The translations under genes were made by a program, and so were the position numbers. The notes below the pieces were generated by a model. That model searched no databases. It worked only from the letters and a program-made list of their open reading frames with translations, and was not told the origin of the DNA. A stretch of DNA of 64,000 nucleotides from Aequoribacter fuscus. GTDB lineage: Bacteria > Pseudomonadota > Gammaproteobacteria > Pseudomonadales > Halieaceae. Below, piece by piece: positions 35,156 to 44,324 of this stretch; position 1 is the stretch's first letter; every line of letters starts with the position of its first letter. Location: contig NZ_CP036423.1 in the NCBI RefSeq assembly GCF_009910365.1, positions 744,001 through 808,000 on the forward strand. Direction: 5' to 3'.

Positions 35156-35365
35156 AGGGGTTTCCTGTTGTCATTGTCTTCGTCAAGCTTACATACGGCT
35201 GCAAGTGCTCTTAGGTTCAAAACACTTTGGCGCGCAGAGCACTGGCTTCATCGTGCCAGGGCTGTTGTTGATCGTTTGGCGTATTCGATAAAGCACTGTT
35301 CGCGCTTATTGTAACTCCCGTGGTCGCCAATAACACAGTGCGACGAAAATTGAAGGAGTGTAATT

Positions 35366-35692
35366 ATGAAGAGTTTTATTCGATATACCGTAATGGCTTT
35401 TGCCTCAGTCTCCATTGTGGCAGGTGCAGTACAGGCAACGGCTGATGAGGCCCCAGTGCAGCTGCAAGCGGTAAACGCCATCAGTGTGTCCTATGCGGAC
35501 CTGAATCTCGATTCAGTCGCTGGTCGAGATACCTTGCAAAAGCGTATTGATCGGGCCGCCGAGAAGGTGTGTGGGCCTCAGTCAACACGCCTGGCGGGTA
35601 GCTTATCGCGCGCAGTGAAAGCCCAAGAATGCTACGAGCAAGCGCGCTCAGATGCGATGACTGCGGTCGAGCGAGGTGTTCAGTCTTTGTAG
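35366..35692 (+). CDS. UrcA-family secreted protein
   Basis: 108 residues. Signal peptide of about 26 residues (VMAFASVSIVAGAVQA). The mature part shows the UrcA pattern: ISVSYADLNLDSVAGRDTL, KRIDRAAEKVCG, and a second Cys in AQECYEQA, probably forming a disulfide. The family is known from Xanthomonas and alphaproteobacteria and has no defined function. GGAGTG precedes the ATG. It is a single-gene unit with its own terminator. Confidence 0.88.
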   Translation: MKSFIRYTVMAFASVSIVAGAVQATADEAPVQLQAVNAISVSYADLNLDSVAGRDTLQKRIDRAAEKVCGPQSTRLAGSLSRAVKAQECYEQARSDAMTAVERGVQSL

Positions 35693-35733
35693 TTGTTATC
35701 TAACCAGTACTCCCCGGTATTGGTGTCTCCATT

Positions 35734-35758
35734 GGCCGCTATATGCGGCCTTTTTTTT
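35734..35758 (+). terminator. Rho-independent terminator after the UrcA gene
   Basis: GGCCGC, loop TATAT, GCGGCC, then eight T. Confidence 0.93.
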
Positions 35759-35889
35759 GAGTTAAGGCTCAGTTTTTAGACGGTTTTAGACCTAGCAAAA
35801 TGACTTCGGGGTGTTACAGTAAGACGCTGATTTGAATTTAACGAATAATAATTCTCTATCCAGTTTGTTTTTGTGAGGTAACCGAAACA

Positions 35890-37062
35890 ATGTCTCTCGA
35901 TTTTGATAGCGCTCGAATGTACAACCCTAACATCACTGAGTCGCATATTGCCTGGCGGGATCAGTTGCGCCGTTTTATGGATACCGAAGTTATTCCCTTC
36001 GTGGAAGAGTGGGAAGAGGCCTGCGAACTGCCCCTGTCATTATGGCCCAAGGCTGCTGAAATCGGGCTGCTAGGCATGGGCTACCCCGAAGAGTTCGGTG
36101 GTATTCAAGAGGGTATTGACGTTTGGCATTCGTGGATTGTTAACGAAGAGCTGGCGCGAGTCGGAGCCGGCGGTGTTGGCGCGAGTTTAATGGTGCACGG
36201 CATCGGCTTGCCGCCCGTGATTAATTTTGCTCGACCTGAAGTCAAAGCGGCAGTAGCACCGAAAGTCCTGGCTGGCGAGGCGTGGATTTCGCTGGGTATT
36301 ACAGAGCCCGGTGGCGGTTCTGACGTGGCAAGTTTACAGACGACAGCTCGACGCGACGGTGATGAGTACGTGGTCTCGGGGTCTAAAACGTTTATTACGG
36401 GCGGGATGCGCGCCAATTGGGTCAGCACGGCGGTACGAACCGGTGGTCCTGGCCCTGGTGGAGTGTCGATGTTATTGATCCCCACTGATGCAGCGGGATT
36501 TTCTCGAACGCCGTTGAATAAAAAACAGGGCTGGTGGGCGTCAGATACTGCGACCTTGTATTTTGATGAGGTTCGGGTGCCCGTGACCAACTTAATTGGC
36601 GAAGAGAACCAGGGCTTCAAGGTCATCATGCACAATTTTAATTCAGAGCGCATGGGAATGGCGGCGCAAATGGAAGCTGCCGCGCGGGTCTGCTTGGAAG
36701 ACGCGGTTAACTGGGCGCGGGAGCGCAAAACCTTCGGTAAGCGTTTGGCAGATCACCAGGTCATTCGCCATAAGATCTCGGCCATGAAGCAAAAGCTGAA
36801 CGCGACGCAAGCCTACATTCGTGCCTGTTACGAGCAAATTGAGATAGGGCAACCCAATGCGGCAGACATTGCGCTGTTAAAAGTGCAAGCGAGCGAAGTC
36901 ATGGAGTTTTGTGCTCGCGAGGCCATGCAAATTTTGGGGGGTGCCGGCTATTTACGTGGCAACCGCGTAGAGCGTATCTATCGCGAAGTCAGAGTTAACG
37001 CAATCGGCGGGGGGTCAGAAGAAATTATGCGTGATCTCGCAGCCAGACAATATCAGTTGTAA
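35890..37062 (+). CDS. Acyl-CoA dehydrogenase (first of three)
   Basis: 390 residues, a complete FAD-dependent acyl-CoA dehydrogenase. N-terminal helical domain to about residue 125, then the FAD/substrate motif AWISLGITEPGGGSDVASL, and the C-terminal helical domain with EAMQILGGAGYLRG. It introduces the 2,3-double bond of an acyl-CoA and passes electrons to ETF. It is followed after 10 nt by a second ACAD, then a third, so the three probably form a set for a branched or unusual acyl chain. Specificity cannot be read from the sequence. Confidence 0.95.
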   Translation: MSLDFDSARMYNPNITESHIAWRDQLRRFMDTEVIPFVEEWEEACELPLSLWPKAAEIGLLGMGYPEEFGGIQEGIDVWHSWIVNEELARVGAGGVGASLMVHGIGLPPVINFARPEVKAAVAPKVLAGEAWISLGITEPGGGSDVASLQTTARRDGDEYVVSGSKTFITGGMRANWVSTAVRTGGPGPGGVSMLLIPTDAAGFSRTPLNKKQGWWASDTATLYFDEVRVPVTNLIGEENQGFKVIMHNFNSERMGMAAQMEAAARVCLEDAVNWARERKTFGKRLADHQVIRHKISAMKQKLNATQAYIRACYEQIEIGQPNAADIALLKVQASEVMEFCAREAMQILGGAGYLRGNRVERIYREVRVNAIGGGSEEIMRDLAARQYQL

Positions 37063-37072
37063 GGGGACATTT

Positions 37073-38272
37073 ATGGCGACAGAACAACAACTAGAAAATT
37101 TTCGACAGGAGGTCGCGGCGTGGATGAAGGCCAACAAGCCCGCTGACCCCGGGTTTTTGCTACCGCAAAGCTTTATGGAAGTGGGCAGCGAGCAACAACT
37201 CGATTTTTTACGCGAGTGGCAATACAAGCTCTGGTCTGCCGGCTATTTGGGCATGGCGTGGCCGAGTGAGTACGGAGGACAAGGTGCTGAGCCGGTCTTT
37301 CAAAGTATTGCCGACAAAGAAATGTCCAGAGCGTCGGTACCCATTGCCTTTAACGTAATTGGCTTAGGTTGGGCCGGCCCTCTAATTAACGACGTAGGCA
37401 CTGAAGAAGAAAAACGAAAGTACCTCAAAGGTATTTTGACTGGTGAAGATATTTGGTGCCAAGGTTTTTCAGAGCCCGATCATGGCTCAGACCTAGGTTC
37501 TGCGCAGTGTCGCGCTGTGCGCGACGGCGATGAATATGTCATCAATGGCAGCAAGATTTGGACCACCATGGGCAACTACGCCAAATATATGATCTTGCTA
37601 GCGCGCACTAACCCGAATGCCGAGCGTAAGTATGACGGCCTATCTTTCTTCTTATCACCGATGAAAGTACCCGGTGTCGACCCAAAGCCTATTCGCAAAT
37701 TAACAGGCGAGTATGGATTTACTCAGACCTACTTTAACGATGCTCGTATACCAGCGTCTTGTCTGATGGGTGAAGAGGGTAAAGGCTGGCAACTTGCGAT
37801 GCAGACGCTGCAGTACGAGCGCGGCGCGGAAGCCGGTGCAGCTGGCGGCTTATCGATGGTGCGCATTGCTTTCGAAGACATGATCGAGATGTTACAGGGT
37901 AAGCAGCGGGATGGTGTAGAGGTACTAGATGATCCGGTTGTGCGCGACGAGCTTATGCAGTTACTGATCGAGGATAAGGCCATCAGTATTGGTGAAAAGC
38001 GTGCTCATATCGGGGCACTGAATAATGATTTCAGAATGTCGCTCCCGCTCTCAACGAAACTACGCTGGACCGAACACGCTCGCCGTATGCGCCAGGCAGC
38101 CGTTCGCCTTCAAGGCGCTGGTGGTTCGCTCTATGTGCAGGATTCTCAGGCCATTCAGGGAGGGTTTTGGCAGCGAGCTTACATGCAGAGTTTCTCTGCT
38201 ACGATTGGCGGCGGAACGTCGCAAGTCCAAGCCAATATCGTTGCCGAGCATGTGCTTGGTTTGCCGAAATAG
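37073..38272 (+). CDS. Acyl-CoA dehydrogenase (second of three)
   Basis: 399 residues from the ATG at 37073, with AAGGGG upstream. The motif DIWCQGFSEPDHGSDLGSAQ is the FAD-binding segment, and the C-terminus (GGSLYVQDSQAIQGGFWQ, GGGTSQVQANIVAEHVLG) resembles large ACADs of steroid or terpenoid side-chain breakdown, which often work as pairs of unlike subunits. Pairing with the third gene (10 nt downstream) is inferred. Confidence 0.95.
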   Translation: MATEQQLENFRQEVAAWMKANKPADPGFLLPQSFMEVGSEQQLDFLREWQYKLWSAGYLGMAWPSEYGGQGAEPVFQSIADKEMSRASVPIAFNVIGLGWAGPLINDVGTEEEKRKYLKGILTGEDIWCQGFSEPDHGSDLGSAQCRAVRDGDEYVINGSKIWTTMGNYAKYMILLARTNPNAERKYDGLSFFLSPMKVPGVDPKPIRKLTGEYGFTQTYFNDARIPASCLMGEEGKGWQLAMQTLQYERGAEAGAAGGLSMVRIAFEDMIEMLQGKQRDGVEVLDDPVVRDELMQLLIEDKAISIGEKRAHIGALNNDFRMSLPLSTKLRWTEHARRMRQAAVRLQGAGGSLYVQDSQAIQGGFWQRAYMQSFSATIGGGTSQVQANIVAEHVLGLPK

Positions 38273-38282
38273 GGGAAGCGTA

Positions 38283-39401
38283 ATGGATTTTGGTAAAACA
38301 CAAATAAGCTTTAGTGAAGAGCAAGCGATGTTGTTGGATGCCGCGCAAGGTCTGTGTGCGGATTTGTCGCCCATTGATAAGGTGCGTTCCCTACTGGAAG
38401 ACGACACAGGCTATGACGAGGCTGCTTGGCAGCAAATGGTGGAGATGGGCTGGACTGGGCTTGCCCTGCCTGAATCGGTCGGCGGCTCAGATTTTGGCCT
38501 CGGCGCATTGGTACCATTGTTTGAATGTATGGGCAAAAGGTTACTGACAACGCCATTGATGAGCACCGTGCTGGCTGCTGAATGTTTACGTCGGACAGGT
38601 GACCCAGCGGCGCATACATCGCTAGAACAGATCGCCGCTGGAGCAAAAGCGACGGTGGCTTTCGTAGAAGCTGACGACTGGGGTTCACAGGGTGTCACGA
38701 CACGTATTGAAGATGGTAAATTGCAGGGCTCGAAACGTCATGTGGCCGATGCTGCCGATGCTGCCATTTTGGTCATTCCAGCCATGCGCGAAGGCGTCAA
38801 AGTTCTCGCTATTGTTCGTGGTGACCAGATCGATGCCGCGTGCCGCACCAAACACGATGTCTTGGACGCCACCCGCCGTGCGCAATCCATTACTTTGGAT
38901 ATAGCAGAAGCCGACATTACGGTGATTGCGAGTAATGTCGATAGAGCGCTTGAAGAGACGCAGCTCATTGGTGCCTTGTTGGTAGCTGCTGAGTCAACCG
39001 GTGCTGCGGTGTCATGCTTAAATGTGACGGTCGATTACCTAAAAACGCGCAAGCAGTTTGGTAAGTTGATTGGTTCGTATCAAGCGCTAAAACACCCTAG
39101 TGTCGATATCTTGTGCGCCATCGAATCAAGCAAATCTTTGATTTATCAAGCGGCAACCGAGCTTCATGCGGGTGCGCTGAGTCGCGATGCGAGAATTGCG
39201 TGCCACATGGCCAAGTCAAAAGCGTCTGAAACCCTAGTGTTTGCTGGTGACCGAGCAGTGCAATTTCATGGTGGCATGGGCTTTACCTACGAATGCGATG
39301 CACAATTGTATTTGCGCCGAGGTCTGTGGGCTCAGCAAGCGTTCGGTGACCCAATGCATCATCGCAAGCGCCTCGCGCAATTGATTCTTGATGACGAGTA
39401 A
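38283..39401 (+). CDS. Acyl-CoA dehydrogenase-like protein (third of three)
   Basis: 372 residues from the ATG at 38283 (AGGGGAAGCGTA upstream); the frame is open well upstream inside the preceding gene. The ACAD fold is recognisable (QISFSEEQAMLLDAAQGL, LALPESVGGSDFGLG, KTRKQFGKL-like YLKTRKQFGKLIGSYQALKH, QFHGGMGFTYE), but the first domain is shorter and the FAD motif is degenerate (ATVAFVEADDWGSQG). It resembles the weakly conserved beta-type partner of heteromeric ACADs. A 12-bp inverted repeat follows the stop. Confidence 0.92.
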   Translation: MDFGKTQISFSEEQAMLLDAAQGLCADLSPIDKVRSLLEDDTGYDEAAWQQMVEMGWTGLALPESVGGSDFGLGALVPLFECMGKRLLTTPLMSTVLAAECLRRTGDPAAHTSLEQIAAGAKATVAFVEADDWGSQGVTTRIEDGKLQGSKRHVADAADAAILVIPAMREGVKVLAIVRGDQIDAACRTKHDVLDATRRAQSITLDIAEADITVIASNVDRALEETQLIGALLVAAESTGAAVSCLNVTVDYLKTRKQFGKLIGSYQALKHPSVDILCAIESSKSLIYQAATELHAGALSRDARIACHMAKSKASETLVFAGDRAVQFHGGMGFTYECDAQLYLRRGLWAQQAFGDPMHHRKRLAQLILDDE

Positions 39402-39408
39402 GTCCGAA

Positions 39409-39438
39409 ATAGGCCCTTACTCGTAAGTAAGGGCCTAT
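39409..39438 (+). promoter_or_regulatory. Perfect 12-bp inverted repeat overlapping the start of the first ABC1 gene
   Basis: ATAGGCCCTTAC (39409-39420), loop TCGTAA, GTAAGGGCCTAT (39427-39438). The 3 prime arm contains the AAGGG ribosome site and the first two bases of the ATG (39437-39439) of the next gene. No T-run follows. It could terminate poorly or, more interestingly, mask the start of the downstream gene. Confidence 0.6.
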
Positions 39439-40831
39439 GACGAAAAAATCTTCTAAATCTCTACTTGCTGGCTTCGGGCGCGGTCTGGGCGTGGGTCTAG
39501 CTGGTCTGCGCGCCGGCGGTGCGCTGGCCGCCGATTCCCTAATTAATCGCGCCATGGGTAAAGACCCAGGCCAGTCAGATTTTGCGGTGAACGAGGCTCG
39601 CCGGTTTGTGTCCGAACTCGGTAAAATGAAAGGCAGCTACGTCAAAATAGGGCAGATGATGGCGCTACTTGGCGAGCATTTTTTGCCGTCTTCTTTGATA
39701 GTGGCTTTGCGAGACTTGCACGATGCGACCGAGCCTCTGCCGTATGTAAAGCTGTTGCCTCAGCTGCAGTTGATCCCTGGTTTTGATGAGCTAGACATCG
39801 ATCCGAACCCATTAGCGGCTGCGTCTTTGTCACAAGTTCATCGCGCAAAGATACAAGATACCGGGGAAGAGTTGGTGCTGAAAATTCAGTATCCGGGACT
39901 GGCCGATACCATTGATACTGACTTTGATGCCGTGGTGAAAATGCTGACGGTGGCGCGTTGGTTGCGCTCGGGCCGTGAGCTGGATGCCTGGATACAGACG
40001 CTGCGCGAACAACTTCAATTAGAAGTGGACTATCAACGTGAGGCAATCGCCACGATGACCATGCGTGAGCAGCTAGAGGCCGATTCATCGCATTCGTATT
40101 GTGCCGTTGCGGCCCCCAAAGTCTACTCGCAATACAGTACGGCGCAGGTGCTTGCCTTATCTTACGAGCCCGGTGTCAGCGTTGATAGCCCGGCTTTGTC
40201 TACATGGTCTTTGTCTAGGCGCAATGCGCTAGCTCAAGCGATGCTGGACCTGTTCTTCAAAGAACTGTACGCCTGGGGTGTGCTGCAGACTGACCCGAAT
40301 TTAGGCAATTACTTAATCCGCCCCAAAGCACGCGGTGACCGTCAATCGCTTGATACGCTTGTGCTGTTGGATTTTGGCTCCACGATCGCGTTTGAAGAAG
40401 ACTTTTTGGATGCTTTAGGCAGAACGATTGCTGCGGGCCAGGCTCAGGACCGATCGACGCTCATAAACGCTTTGATTGACTTAGGCTGTTTGAGCGCATC
40501 GAGTCATCCCGAGGCACGCGAGAGCTTTGCGGATTTTTGTTTACAATTGCTCGAGCCCTTGCGCCCCCCAGAAGAGCTGCCGTCGGAGTATCTTGACGAC
40601 CAAGGACGCTATTGTTGGGCAGAGTCGAACCTGATGCGACGCGTGGCACGCATGGCGGCACAGTCGGTGAAACACAAACATTTCGCGACACCGACACGGC
40701 AGTTCGCTGTGATTGCTCGAAAACTGACAGGCGTATTTACCTTCATTTGCATGTTAAACCCTAGATTTAACGGGCATGCGATTGCACAAAGCCACATCCA
40801 TGGCTGGTTGGAGAGCAAACATGGCAAGTGA
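39437..40831 (+). CDS. ABC1/AarF (UbiB-type) atypical kinase, first copy
   Basis: 464 residues. Family marks are visible: KxGQ motif in GSYVKIGQMMALLGEHFLP, Ala-rich loop AAASLSQVHRAKI in place of the P-loop, Lys in LVLKIQYPG, catalytic-loop segment QTDPNLGNY and metal-binding LLDFGST. ABC1 kinases bind ATP and support quinone or lipid metabolism; UbiB is the ubiquinone member but this one is shorter and lacks the C-terminal membrane helices. Followed by a second copy overlapping by 11 nt. A link with the ACADs upstream is possible, for quinone-linked oxidation, but unproven. Confidence 0.9.
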   Translation: MTKKSSKSLLAGFGRGLGVGLAGLRAGGALAADSLINRAMGKDPGQSDFAVNEARRFVSELGKMKGSYVKIGQMMALLGEHFLPSSLIVALRDLHDATEPLPYVKLLPQLQLIPGFDELDIDPNPLAAASLSQVHRAKIQDTGEELVLKIQYPGLADTIDTDFDAVVKMLTVARWLRSGRELDAWIQTLREQLQLEVDYQREAIATMTMREQLEADSSHSYCAVAAPKVYSQYSTAQVLALSYEPGVSVDSPALSTWSLSRRNALAQAMLDLFFKELYAWGVLQTDPNLGNYLIRPKARGDRQSLDTLVLLDFGSTIAFEEDFLDALGRTIAAGQAQDRSTLINALIDLGCLSASSHPEARESFADFCLQLLEPLRPPEELPSEYLDDQGRYCWAESNLMRRVARMAAQSVKHKHFATPTRQFAVIARKLTGVFTFICMLNPRFNGHAIAQSHIHGWLESKHGK

Positions 40832-42149
40832 TCATAAACCGCCCAAGCAAAAAGCCTTGCCCGCCAGCCGGTTTGCGCGTCTTGGCCGCATGGCGCGCCT
40901 CGCCAGCGGCGTAGCCGGTGGCATGGTTGCCGAGGGGGTGAAACAGTGGTCAAAGGGGCAGCGACCCTCGATGCGAGATTTACTGTTGACCCCCAACAAT
41001 GCTGAGCGCGTAGCGGAGCGCTTAAGTGAAATGCGCGGCGCGGCGATGAAGCTGGGTCAAATGCTGTCGATGGACACCGGTGATTTTTTACCCAAGCCTT
41101 TGGCCGATGCGCTCAGTCAACTGCGCGCTGAGGCACACACCCTGCCACAAAAGCAAACGCGCGCGACGTTGAAGTCAATTTACGGTCTCGATTGGCCCGA
41201 GTTGTTTGCCCGATTTGACATCGAGCCCTTTGCTGCGGCATCCATAGGTCAGGTGCATAAAGCTCAGCTGCACGATGGTCGTGACATTGTGGTTAAGCTG
41301 CAATATCCCGGGGTATTAGCCAGTATCGATGCCGATGTCGACAACATGGCGACCTTGTTGCGATGGTCTGGCTTGGTACCTGAGCAGGTCGACGTTGCAC
41401 CGTTATTAGAGTCGGTGAAGAAGCAGCTCAAAGACGAAGCCGACTATGAGCTCGAGGCGAACCATTTGCGAAGCTTTGGTCAGGCGTTAAAAGAGGACGC
41501 GCGCTTCTGGGTGCCCGACACGGTTGCTGAACTCTCGAATAAGCAGGCTTTGGCCATGAGCTTTGTCCCTGGCGAACCGATAGAGTCGCTAGAGCATGCC
41601 GAGCAAGGCACGCGTGACAGGGTCATGACGGCCTTGATTGAGCTACTGCTGATCGAGCTGTTTGAATTGCGTCTGGTGCAAACCGACCCCAACTTTGCCA
41701 ATTACCGCTACGACTACCCATCGGGCCGAATTGTCCTGTTGGATTTTGGTGCAACTCGTGCGTTCAAGGCAAAATTTGTGAATGATTATCGCAGCTTAGC
41801 CAAGGCCGCGGTGGCTGGGAATACGGCTCGAATGTTGGCAGCGGCTGATCGTTTGGGGTATGCCATTGGGGATACCGAGGGCCCTTACCGCGACTTAATT
41901 CTGGATGTATTTAATATTGCATTGGAACCTTTGAGCACACCTGGCGTTTATGATTTTGGCCAGTCGGATATGCCACAGCGAATGATGGCTTTGTCGAATA
42001 AGATTACTGAGCACAAAGATTTTTGGCAGGCGCCGCCCGCCGAGGCTATTTACTTCCATCGTAAAATCGGTGGCATGTTTATGTTAGCCCATCGTCTACA
42101 GGCTCGCGTGCCTGTTTACGATCTGTTTCAGGCGGCGATAAAGTCCTAG
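40821..42149 (+). CDS. ABC1/AarF (UbiB-type) atypical kinase, second copy
   Basis: 442 residues from the ATG at 40821 (GGAGAG upstream), overlapping the first ABC1 gene by 11 nt. Motifs match those of its neighbour: MKLGQMLSMDTGDFLPKPL, AAASIGQVHKAQL, IVVKLQYPG, QTDPNFANY and LLDFGATRAF. The two copies are clearly diverged, so this is an old tandem duplication. Its stop overlaps the stop of the convergent photolyase gene by 4 nt (42146-42149). Confidence 0.92.
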   Translation: MASDHKPPKQKALPASRFARLGRMARLASGVAGGMVAEGVKQWSKGQRPSMRDLLLTPNNAERVAERLSEMRGAAMKLGQMLSMDTGDFLPKPLADALSQLRAEAHTLPQKQTRATLKSIYGLDWPELFARFDIEPFAAASIGQVHKAQLHDGRDIVVKLQYPGVLASIDADVDNMATLLRWSGLVPEQVDVAPLLESVKKQLKDEADYELEANHLRSFGQALKEDARFWVPDTVAELSNKQALAMSFVPGEPIESLEHAEQGTRDRVMTALIELLLIELFELRLVQTDPNFANYRYDYPSGRIVLLDFGATRAFKAKFVNDYRSLAKAAVAGNTARMLAAADRLGYAIGDTEGPYRDLILDVFNIALEPLSTPGVYDFGQSDMPQRMMALSNKITEHKDFWQAPPAEAIYFHRKIGGMFMLAHRLQARVPVYDLFQAAIKS

Positions 42150-43681
42150 AGCGATTCCATGCGATCGAGTAATTGATCGGCCCACTGAACGATGCTTTCG
42201 CGTTCGTCTGCTGCGCGTTTGCGCCATTGACCAGTGATCAAGCCCATTCTGGGGTTTTTGCTCAAGCTGTCCAGATGACGATCAATGAAGCGCCAGTACA
42301 AGCTGTTATAGGGGCAAGCTTTAGGTCCGGTTGTGAGTTTGGGGTCGTAAGGGCACTGCTGACAATGATTGCCTTGCTTAGCAATGTACTTGCCTGAGGC
42401 CGCATAAGGCTTGCTAGCCATAATGCCGTCATCCGCGTTTAACGCCATGCCTAACGTGTTGGGCAGCTCCACCCACTCGTAGGCGTCTACGTACATGGCC
42501 AGATACCAATCGCAGACTTCAGAGACTGACAAACCTGCGAGTAAACTGAAATTACCGATGACCATGAGTCGCTGAATATGATGGGCATAACCCGTAGCCA
42601 AGCTTTGCTGAATACTTTTATGTAGGCAGCGCATCTGAGTGTTGCCGCTCCAAAACCAAGATGGGACTGGCCTAGCGGCGTTCCACGTGTTCAGTGTGGC
42701 GTAGCGTGGCATGTGGTACCAATAAATCCCGCGCACATACTCTCGCCACCCAATGATCTGGCGGATAAAGCCTTCAGTCGCCGCCAGGGGGGCACTGCCC
42801 GCTCGGTAGGCGGCTTCGGCTTGATGGCAAACGTCGGCAGGCTCTAATAAGCCCGCATTTAAATACAGGCCGATCAAGCCGTGGAACAGCGTGGTCGACT
42901 CTTCAGCAAGCGCATCTTGGTACTGTCCAAACCGCGGTAAGAAGTTTTGTATGAATTGCGCTAGATGCGCCTGTGCTTGGGTTGCATCGGTCGCGTACGA
43001 GAATTGTGTTAGATCACCGGGATGATCGCTAAAGCATTGTTCGACGGTGTTGATCACGGTTTGGGTGGTTGCGTCGATGGGAAATTCTATGCGTTTGGGG
43101 ATGACATCTTTGTTGCGCCAGCCCGACCGGTTATCTGCATCGTAATTCCATTGCCCGCCAACGGGTTGATCGTCGTCCATGAGGACGTTAAGACGCTTGC
43201 GCATACCGCGATAGAAATACTCCATACGAAACGTTTTCTGACGGTCAGCCCAGGCTTTAAATTCGGTGTGTGAACACAAAAATCGGCGATCTTCATGCAC
43301 AACACAGGGCACGCCCAGTTGGTCGGCCCATGTCTCTATTTCGCGCTTGAGTCGATATTCTCCTGGCTCGCATAGATGGACAGCGTCAAAGATTGGTTGC
43401 GAGACCAAAGTAGTTTGTACGGCTTCGAGTAGCGTTTTAACTTGCTGATCAATCGTAAAATAGCGCACTGAATAGCCTTTACTACGAGCTTGGTCAGCGA
43501 ATTTGCGCATGGCGGCAAATAGGAAGGCAATCTTATGCTTGTTGTGGCGAACGTAGGTCGCTTCCTGTGCAACTTCAGCAAATACCAGTGTATCGGTATC
43601 GGGCGATGAGTCTGACAACGCAGGCTGTTGCCATGAGAGCTGATCGGCGAGTATAAGTATTAGGCGTTTTGTTTTAGTCAT
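42146..43681 (-). CDS. FeS-BCP cryptochrome/photolyase (PhrB-type, probable (6-4) photolyase)
   Basis: 511 residues. The start RLILILADQLSW and the whole layout fit the bacterial iron-sulfur cryptochrome/photolyase group. The four cluster cysteines are C352, C440, C443 and C456 (MRCLHK; HCQQCPYDP; KACPYN), nearly the same numbers and spacing as Agrobacterium PhrB (350, 438, 441, 454). The FAD region contains TEGFIRQIIGWREYVRG. PhrB repairs (6-4) photoproducts with light and uses FAD and a lumazine. It stands alone, divergent from the MarR gene. Confidence 0.95.
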   Translation of the reverse strand: MTKTKRLILILADQLSWQQPALSDSSPDTDTLVFAEVAQEATYVRHNKHKIAFLFAAMRKFADQARSKGYSVRYFTIDQQVKTLLEAVQTTLVSQPIFDAVHLCEPGEYRLKREIETWADQLGVPCVVHEDRRFLCSHTEFKAWADRQKTFRMEYFYRGMRKRLNVLMDDDQPVGGQWNYDADNRSGWRNKDVIPKRIEFPIDATTQTVINTVEQCFSDHPGDLTQFSYATDATQAQAHLAQFIQNFLPRFGQYQDALAEESTTLFHGLIGLYLNAGLLEPADVCHQAEAAYRAGSAPLAATEGFIRQIIGWREYVRGIYWYHMPRYATLNTWNAARPVPSWFWSGNTQMRCLHKSIQQSLATGYAHHIQRLMVIGNFSLLAGLSVSEVCDWYLAMYVDAYEWVELPNTLGMALNADDGIMASKPYAASGKYIAKQGNHCQQCPYDPKLTTGPKACPYNSLYWRFIDRHLDSLSKNPRMGLITGQWRKRAADERESIVQWADQLLDRMESL

Positions 43682-43818
43682 GGTGGTTGTACGCGAGCTT
43701 TGAAAGATCGGTCTATCTTGAGGTTTAAATTTTGCGTAAAGCGCTTTTTAGGTCGAAATTTCTTGTCTCGCGTGGTACAACTTAAGTAGTTTTACATCAA
43801 AGTATTTATGGGTGGATT

Positions 43819-44301
43819 ATGTCAGTTGAGCAAGAGCTGCTGATTGCGTTACGTCGAATTATTCGTGCTATTGATTTGCACTCAAAAAAGTTGAATCGAG
43901 AGGCCGGTTTGACAGGTCCGCAATTGGTGATTTTGCAAACGATTGACCGACTTCCTGAGGTGACGCCGAAGCGTGTTGCCGCCGAAGTCAACCTAAGCCA
44001 AGGCACCGTTACAGTCATTCTTGATCGTTTGGAGGCGCGGGGTTTGATTCAGCGTATTCGCTCCGAACGAGACCGTCGCAGTTATCAGCTGACATTATCC
44101 GAACAGGGTCGGCAGCTCTTAAGTAAAGCGCCTGCGCCTTTGCAAGATAATTTTATCGCGCGGTTTAGTCAATTAGAGCAGTGGGAGCAGAACCAGATTC
44201 TCTCCTCGGTACAGCGGCTAGCGGTGATGATGAATGCGGTCGATATTGACGCAGCCCCAATGCTTGAGATTGGAACACTACAGGCCACCCCAAGCGACTA
44301 A
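43819..44301 (+). CDS. MarR-family transcriptional regulator
   Basis: 160 residues. The winged helix is clear: LTGPQLVILQTIDRL, then PKRVAAEVNLSQGTVTVILD as the HTH and wing RIRSERDRRSYQLTLSEQG. It lies 23 nt upstream of the BCCT transporter and likely controls it, as in many osmolyte uptake loci. The ligand is unknown. Confidence 0.9.
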   Translation: MSVEQELLIALRRIIRAIDLHSKKLNREAGLTGPQLVILQTIDRLPEVTPKRVAAEVNLSQGTVTVILDRLEARGLIQRIRSERDRRSYQLTLSEQGRQLLSKAPAPLQDNFIARFSQLEQWEQNQILSSVQRLAVMMNAVDIDAAPMLEIGTLQATPSD

Positions 44302-44324
44302 AATAACAACCCAAAAGGTTATTC

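Noticed and set aside
38025-38282. Long in-frame extension ahead of the third acyl-CoA dehydrogenase
   Set aside because: It lies entirely inside the previous gene and the ATG at 38283 has a strong ribosome site and a normal family start.
39437-42149. Naming one of the ABC1 kinases ubiB
   Set aside because: Both lack the C-terminal membrane helices and the ubiE-ubiJ-ubiB context of true UbiB.
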